From Oceanobacillus damuensis (GTDB lineage Bacteria; Bacillota; Bacilli; Bacillales; Amphibacillaceae): a stretch of 64,000 nt of DNA. The stretch covers positions 62,001 through 126,000 of the forward strand of contig NZ_LQNF01000003.1 of the NCBI RefSeq assembly GCF_001618145.1, written 5' to 3'. The notes under the pieces were generated by a model that saw nothing but the letters and a program-made list of their open reading frames with translations, ran no database searches and was not told the DNA's origin. Shown one piece after another: positions 60,796-64,000 of the stretch. A program made the translations under genes and the position numbers. How positions within the stretch are numbered: position 1 is the first letter of the stretch; each line of letters starts with the position of its first letter.

Positions 60796-61050
60796 CTATT
60801 TCCTCACTGCTCTCATAATCAGGCTTACAATGAAAATCAATACGATCGCACCGATTAAAGCCGGTATAATAAAGAAATCTCCAATTTCAGGTCCCCAGTC
60901 TCCTAAGAGTGAAGAACCAAGCCAAGCACCAATAAAACCTGCAATAATATTACCGATAATTCCACCTGGTATATCTTTTCCAACGATTAGACTAGCCAAC
61001 CAACCGAGGATACCACCAATAATTAAACTCCAAATAAATCCCATTTCCAT
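60796..61050 (-). CDS. GlsB/YeaQ/YmgE-family stress membrane protein
   Basis: An 84-residue protein with three hydrophobic helices and the family pattern GGILGWLASLIVG, GIIGNIIAGFIGAWLG. Such transglycosylase-associated proteins are often general-stress genes of unknown function. GGAGAG lies before ATG 61050. It is monocistronic. Confidence 0.93.
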   Translation of the reverse strand: MEMGFIWSLIIGGILGWLASLIVGKDIPGGIIGNIIAGFIGAWLGSSLLGDWGPEIGDFFIIPALIGAIVLIFIVSLIMRAVRK

Positions 61051-61216
61051 CTCTCCTTTATATCATGATGTATTATCTTGTATATCCTATTCTTTGGATT
61101 TATAAACGGATAATTATTTTATCAGAAAATAGAAAAAGCACAAACCTTCCAATTTGAAACTTACAACGAAAGTGATTGCCCTGGGTAAAGAGCATAAGGC
61201 AAGTTTTCTAAAAAAA

Positions 61217-61450
61217 TAAGAAAGCATAAATTTTGGCAGCAATTAATTCTTACACATAAACGGCCACGTCCAGCTCCAGCGCCCAGGGACTACCGAGACT
61301 TCCTTCGCCTCCGTACGATAAGTCAACATCGACTCTCTCCGTTCGTCGTGTTTCCTTTATCTCCTACGTAGGAATGTTCGACAAGTCGAACCACCCCACA
61401 GTTCGGGGCGCAGTCCGTACGTCCCTAAACAGGCGCTTGCGCTTTTGTTC
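61217..61450. repeat. Dispersed intergenic repeat, copy 2
   Basis: The 5' 67 nt and the final GGCGCTTGCGCTTTTGTTC match copy 1 (1643-1813). The core is different and longer, with its own inverted ends AGGGAC (near 61286) and GTCCCT (near 61421). The repeat ends 3 nt before the stop codon of the phospholipase D-like gene and so lies in its 3' untranslated region. Confidence 0.8.
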
Positions 61451-61452
61451 AA

Positions 61453-62913
61453 TCAATAGGTGGTAAACCGTAATAGTTTCTGCAGCCAATATATTCCATA
61501 CTTAATAGGGGTGATTGCATCGTCCTGTGTATCGTAAACGAGCGTAAACACTGCATCTTCGTTAAACCATATCCTTTGAAAATAGCTGTCGATATCCTGG
61601 ATGAATGCACTGTGTGAAAGAGCGGTAATGCTGATATTATTTTCCAGATTGTAGTCATCAAGATTTCTTGAAGTGAAATTCGTGGAACCAGCAGTGACAT
61701 AGCTTTCCACATCACTTTTGATATATGCGATTTTTGAATGGTACTGTTCCTCATTTGTATTGTACCAACGGATTTCAATCGTATCATCGGAGCGTTCCAG
61801 CAGTTCACGTGCAACAGGTATATTCGGAAGGCCGATTTTTTGTGAACCAAAGGCATTCGGATCTAAGATAATTCTTGTTCGAATATTACGCTCAGCTGCC
61901 CGCTGGATGGCATCGATTACATCCCTGTCAGAAAGATAGAACATACCAATCCAAACCTCATCCCCCACTAAAGTTCGATCCAGAGCACGTATAAAATCTT
62001 TTTGGATTTCCTGTTCAGTCACAATTTTGGCAGCAATGGCAGCATCATGCTGTGTGTCGGACGATATCGATGCATTCACGTCTTCTTCTGTCGGGAAGGC
62101 ATCTAAATCACCACCGGAAAAAGCAGCCACTGCCCGCTCGGATTCGACCATGTCTTTTATAATAGGCCCCCTCACTTTGATGGCAATATTGGAATGAAAC
62201 CCACTGGCATCATGCGCGTTGGCTGATAATACAAGTCCATGGTTTTCCGTAATAACCGCTTTTCGGTGGTTTGCTTTGACGTTCAATAACTGCAAGTAAG
62301 AGCGGGCTGTCACATCGGGGGAAGTTTCTCCAAATGGATTCGGTAGCCAGCCGTTCCCTTCCTGGCCGAACCATTGGAAAAACATTCTCCAGACACCGGA
62401 GTAAAGCAGATTCGGATCACGCAGTCTCGTTAGATCGGTATAGACGACTTCCGCTCCGTAATCTGTCAAATAATCAATGTGCTCGGCCTCATGCGAGTTA
62501 TAGGTCCGATTGATGTCATCGGTAATAAAAACGACTTTCAGATTGGGATGTGCTTCCATCTGCTCCCTGATTTTTTGTGAAAAGGAGGAACTTAATTTGG
62601 GGAAATCCCTGCCTTCATCGGAAAATTCATTAACCATGAACATATCAATAATAAGAAATTCCTCTGCCTGTTCAATCATTGCAAACACTTCATCGAAAAT
62701 TTCATGTTCATAGACTTCCTGACCATCCTTCGGGTAGGTCAGGTCATATAAAAACTCAATCTCATCTTCTGTAAGCATATGGGTATCCCCTGCATAGGAA
62801 ATTCCTTCAGGCAGCGGCTTCTGCTGGTGATAGATGAGCGTACATATGTAGAGGAAAACGATCGCAGCCCCAAGCCATCGCTTTTTCTGATAACCTTTTC
62901 TCTTTTTCTTCAT
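61453..62913 (-). CDS. Membrane-anchored phospholipase D-like protein
   Basis: A 486-residue protein with one N-terminal membrane helix (about 14-29, LGAAIVFLYICTLIYH) and two PLD domains facing outward. HxK motifs are NHRKAVITE (His216, Lys218) and YHSKIAYIK with the following GSTNFTSRN. In both, the usual Asp at the eighth position of HxKxxxxD is changed (Glu, Lys), so the activity may differ from cardiolipin synthase. It may act on phospholipid or teichoic-acid-like phosphodiesters. No partner gene is adjacent. GGGAG lies before ATG 62913. Confidence 0.85.
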   Translation of the reverse strand: MKKKRKGYQKKRWLGAAIVFLYICTLIYHQQKPLPEGISYAGDTHMLTEDEIEFLYDLTYPKDGQEVYEHEIFDEVFAMIEQAEEFLIIDMFMVNEFSDEGRDFPKLSSSFSQKIREQMEAHPNLKVVFITDDINRTYNSHEAEHIDYLTDYGAEVVYTDLTRLRDPNLLYSGVWRMFFQWFGQEGNGWLPNPFGETSPDVTARSYLQLLNVKANHRKAVITENHGLVLSANAHDASGFHSNIAIKVRGPIIKDMVESERAVAAFSGGDLDAFPTEEDVNASISSDTQHDAAIAAKIVTEQEIQKDFIRALDRTLVGDEVWIGMFYLSDRDVIDAIQRAAERNIRTRIILDPNAFGSQKIGLPNIPVARELLERSDDTIEIRWYNTNEEQYHSKIAYIKSDVESYVTAGSTNFTSRNLDDYNLENNISITALSHSAFIQDIDSYFQRIWFNEDAVFTLVYDTQDDAITPIKYGIYWLQKLLRFTTY

Positions 62914-63218
62914 GACTGTTCTCCCTTATGTAAATTCGTTTTTGCAGACAAGGAAAGGTGAGGTCTGCAAAAATGCAGCGAAGGCCCGCGGGAGCGCCTA
63001 GCTTTCTAATTAACTTACCCTTTATGACGGATAATTACACTTTAGGAAGCGGCTTGGGAGTCTGTTCTATTTGAACGGGAAAAAGCATATGTATGACGAT
63101 GTGATAAAATTTACAAAAAACTTTTCGAATATTCACCCCCTGGGCAACACTTATTTCGATTATATAGGTGAAGGCATAGTTAAAAAGAGTTGCTTTTTAG
63201 CGACAAAGGGGGATGTAT
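62914..63218. other. Divergent spacer between the PLD-like and sigma-factor genes
   Basis: Apart from a TGCAAAAATGCA palindrome near 62965 and the AAAGGGGG ribosome site of the sigma gene, I recognise nothing. No gene is seen. Confidence 0.4.
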
Positions 63219-63740
63219 ATGGATAAAAAGAAAGTAACCTTTGAAGAGATTTTTGAGCACAATGAGCGCAGAATTCACTTTTACATGAGAAAACTAAACA
63301 TTCGAGATCCACATGATGAGTTTTATCAGGAAGGTATTGTCGCCATGTGGAACGCATACGAAAATTATCAGCCTGATAAGGGAACACTGGCAACATACTT
63401 CAACTATACCATTCGCAACCGCATGATTGACCTCATGAGAAAGCAGAACAGGGAACAGGAGAAAGAAGAGCTGTGTGTACGAAGAAGTAGTGCACAGCTG
63501 TATGATGGCAACCTTTTCCAAAGTGCAGGAGCCGCCTATCCAATCATAAAGGCAGAGAGTTTTCAAATTCCTGATCGGGATTTTTGGCAAAACGTAAAGG
63601 ACGAGCTCTCGGATAAACAATGGAAATGGGTGAAGTTCCATATTATGGAAGGTATGTCCGCCGATGCGGTAAAAAGCTGGGGGAAAGAGGCAAGGAGAAA
63701 GTTAAAAAAAGCGGATTTTTGGGAGGGAGGGGTGGATTAG
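63219..63740 (+). CDS. Short sigma-70-family factor with degenerate region 4
   Basis: The 173-residue protein has a clear sigma region 2 (about 10-85: DEFYQEGIVAMWNAYENYQP, LATYFNYTIRNRMIDLMRKQ) that would bind core polymerase and the -10 box. The linker is followed by a C-terminal helix-turn-helix-like segment (LSDKQWKWVKFHIMEGMSADAVKSWGKEARRKLKK), which keeps the order of region 4 but little of its usual sequence. GGGGG lies 6 nt before ATG 63219; ATG 63213 touches that site. No anti-sigma gene is adjacent. It may be an ECF-like or SigO/competence-type factor; its regulon is not visible. Confidence 0.8.
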   Translation: MDKKKVTFEEIFEHNERRIHFYMRKLNIRDPHDEFYQEGIVAMWNAYENYQPDKGTLATYFNYTIRNRMIDLMRKQNREQEKEELCVRRSSAQLYDGNLFQSAGAAYPIIKAESFQIPDRDFWQNVKDELSDKQWKWVKFHIMEGMSADAVKSWGKEARRKLKKADFWEGGVD

Positions 63741-63891
63741 AAGCATTCGATTTCCAACAGTATTCTGGATGAAGAACAATACATAAACCTTTATTGATAA
63801 TATTTTTAAAAATGTAAAAATTTTAAGTTTATATGGTATGATATTTGTATCATGGTGAATTTATGTTGATGAATAGGGGGTCAATTTCATT

Positions 63892-64000
63892 ATGTGTGGT
63901 TTTGTAGGTATGGTATTTAATAGTCCGACAGAATTGAATGAGAGAGATAAGCGCTTAGTTGAAATGCAAAATAATATGGTCACACATCGGGGTCCTGATG
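63892..64000 (+). CDS. asnB: Asparagine synthase (glutamine-hydrolysing), N-terminal part
   Basis: The window ends 36 codons into the gene. MCGFVGMVFNS with the nucleophile Cys2, and VTHRGPD at the cut edge, are the class II glutaminase signature of asparagine synthases, which make asparagine from aspartate, ATP and glutamine. AATAGGGGG lies 11 nt before the ATG. TGGTATGAT at 63833-63841 is an extended -10 promoter candidate. The paralog (AsnB, AsnH or AsnO) cannot be decided. Confidence 0.85.
   Translation, partial: MCGFVGMVFNSPTELNERDKRLVEMQNNMVTHRGPD

Overview
The window is low-GC, densely coded DNA from a Gram-positive, spore-forming-type Bacillaceae, most likely a moderately halophilic genus close to Oceanobacillus or Virgibacillus. 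This is inferred from strong AGGAGG ribosome sites, frequent TTG/GTG starts, TcyP-, YlmA- and PBP4a-like proteins, an AbrB-fold MazE antitoxin, a RacA-like HTH/coiled-coil protein, a complete proline operon (a usual osmolyte pathway) and two TRAP transporters. No rRNA, tRNA, CRISPR array or intact insertion sequence was seen.

Layout. 1-9.2 kb: amidohydrolase, dispersed repeat, MazEF-type toxin-antitoxin, a bioY-bioB pair behind a candidate BirA operator, an AhpD-like protein, and a gamma-glutamyltransferase next to a lactate-permease-family carrier. 9.3-16.5 kb: an FtsX-type remnant, an SDR, an Rpn-type nuclease, a VanX-like dipeptidase/regulator/DUF819 carrier set, and a RacA-like protein. 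17-22 kb: TRAP transporter plus HMG-CoA-lyase-like and class III CoA-transferase genes, an apparent import-activate-cleave route. 22-24 kb: D-serine dehydratase. 24-29.3 kb: GntR regulator, DUF2848 protein, nitrilase-family amidase, a cupin gene broken by an in-frame stop, and a second TRAP transporter. 29.8-36 kb: aldo-keto reductase, a previously unmarked 26-residue holin-like type I toxin with a candidate antisense RNA, and an arsenic cluster (arsR, arsD, arsA, HesB-like, CoA-disulfide reductase/rhodanese) lacking a pump. 36.5-43 kb: cystine carrier, M20 amidohydrolase, proC-proB-proA. 43-49.4 kb: ABC ATPase, a small protein that is about half glutamine, a polar amino acid ABC transporter, and PBP4a-type carboxypeptidase. 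49.8-60.7 kb: a peptide-use block with M42 and M20 peptidases, two family 5 binding proteins, OppDF- and OppBC-like ABC subunits and a P1-family aminopeptidase. 61-64 kb: a GlsB-type membrane protein, a second dispersed repeat copy, a phospholipase D-like protein, a short sigma factor, and the start of asnB.

The most unusual signal is non-coding. Two spacers (about 43.33-43.51 and 52.57-52.81 kb) hold arrays of the short motif CTCTCCCG (CGGGAGAG on the other strand), repeated 9 and 12 times. The mean pitch is about 20.6 bp, two turns of B-DNA, and the intervening sequence is otherwise unrelated. Both arrays read CTCTCCCG in the direction of transcription of the flanking genes. A third, weaker element with a different motif and the same pitch follows the PBP4a gene. 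I know of no described function for these arrays.
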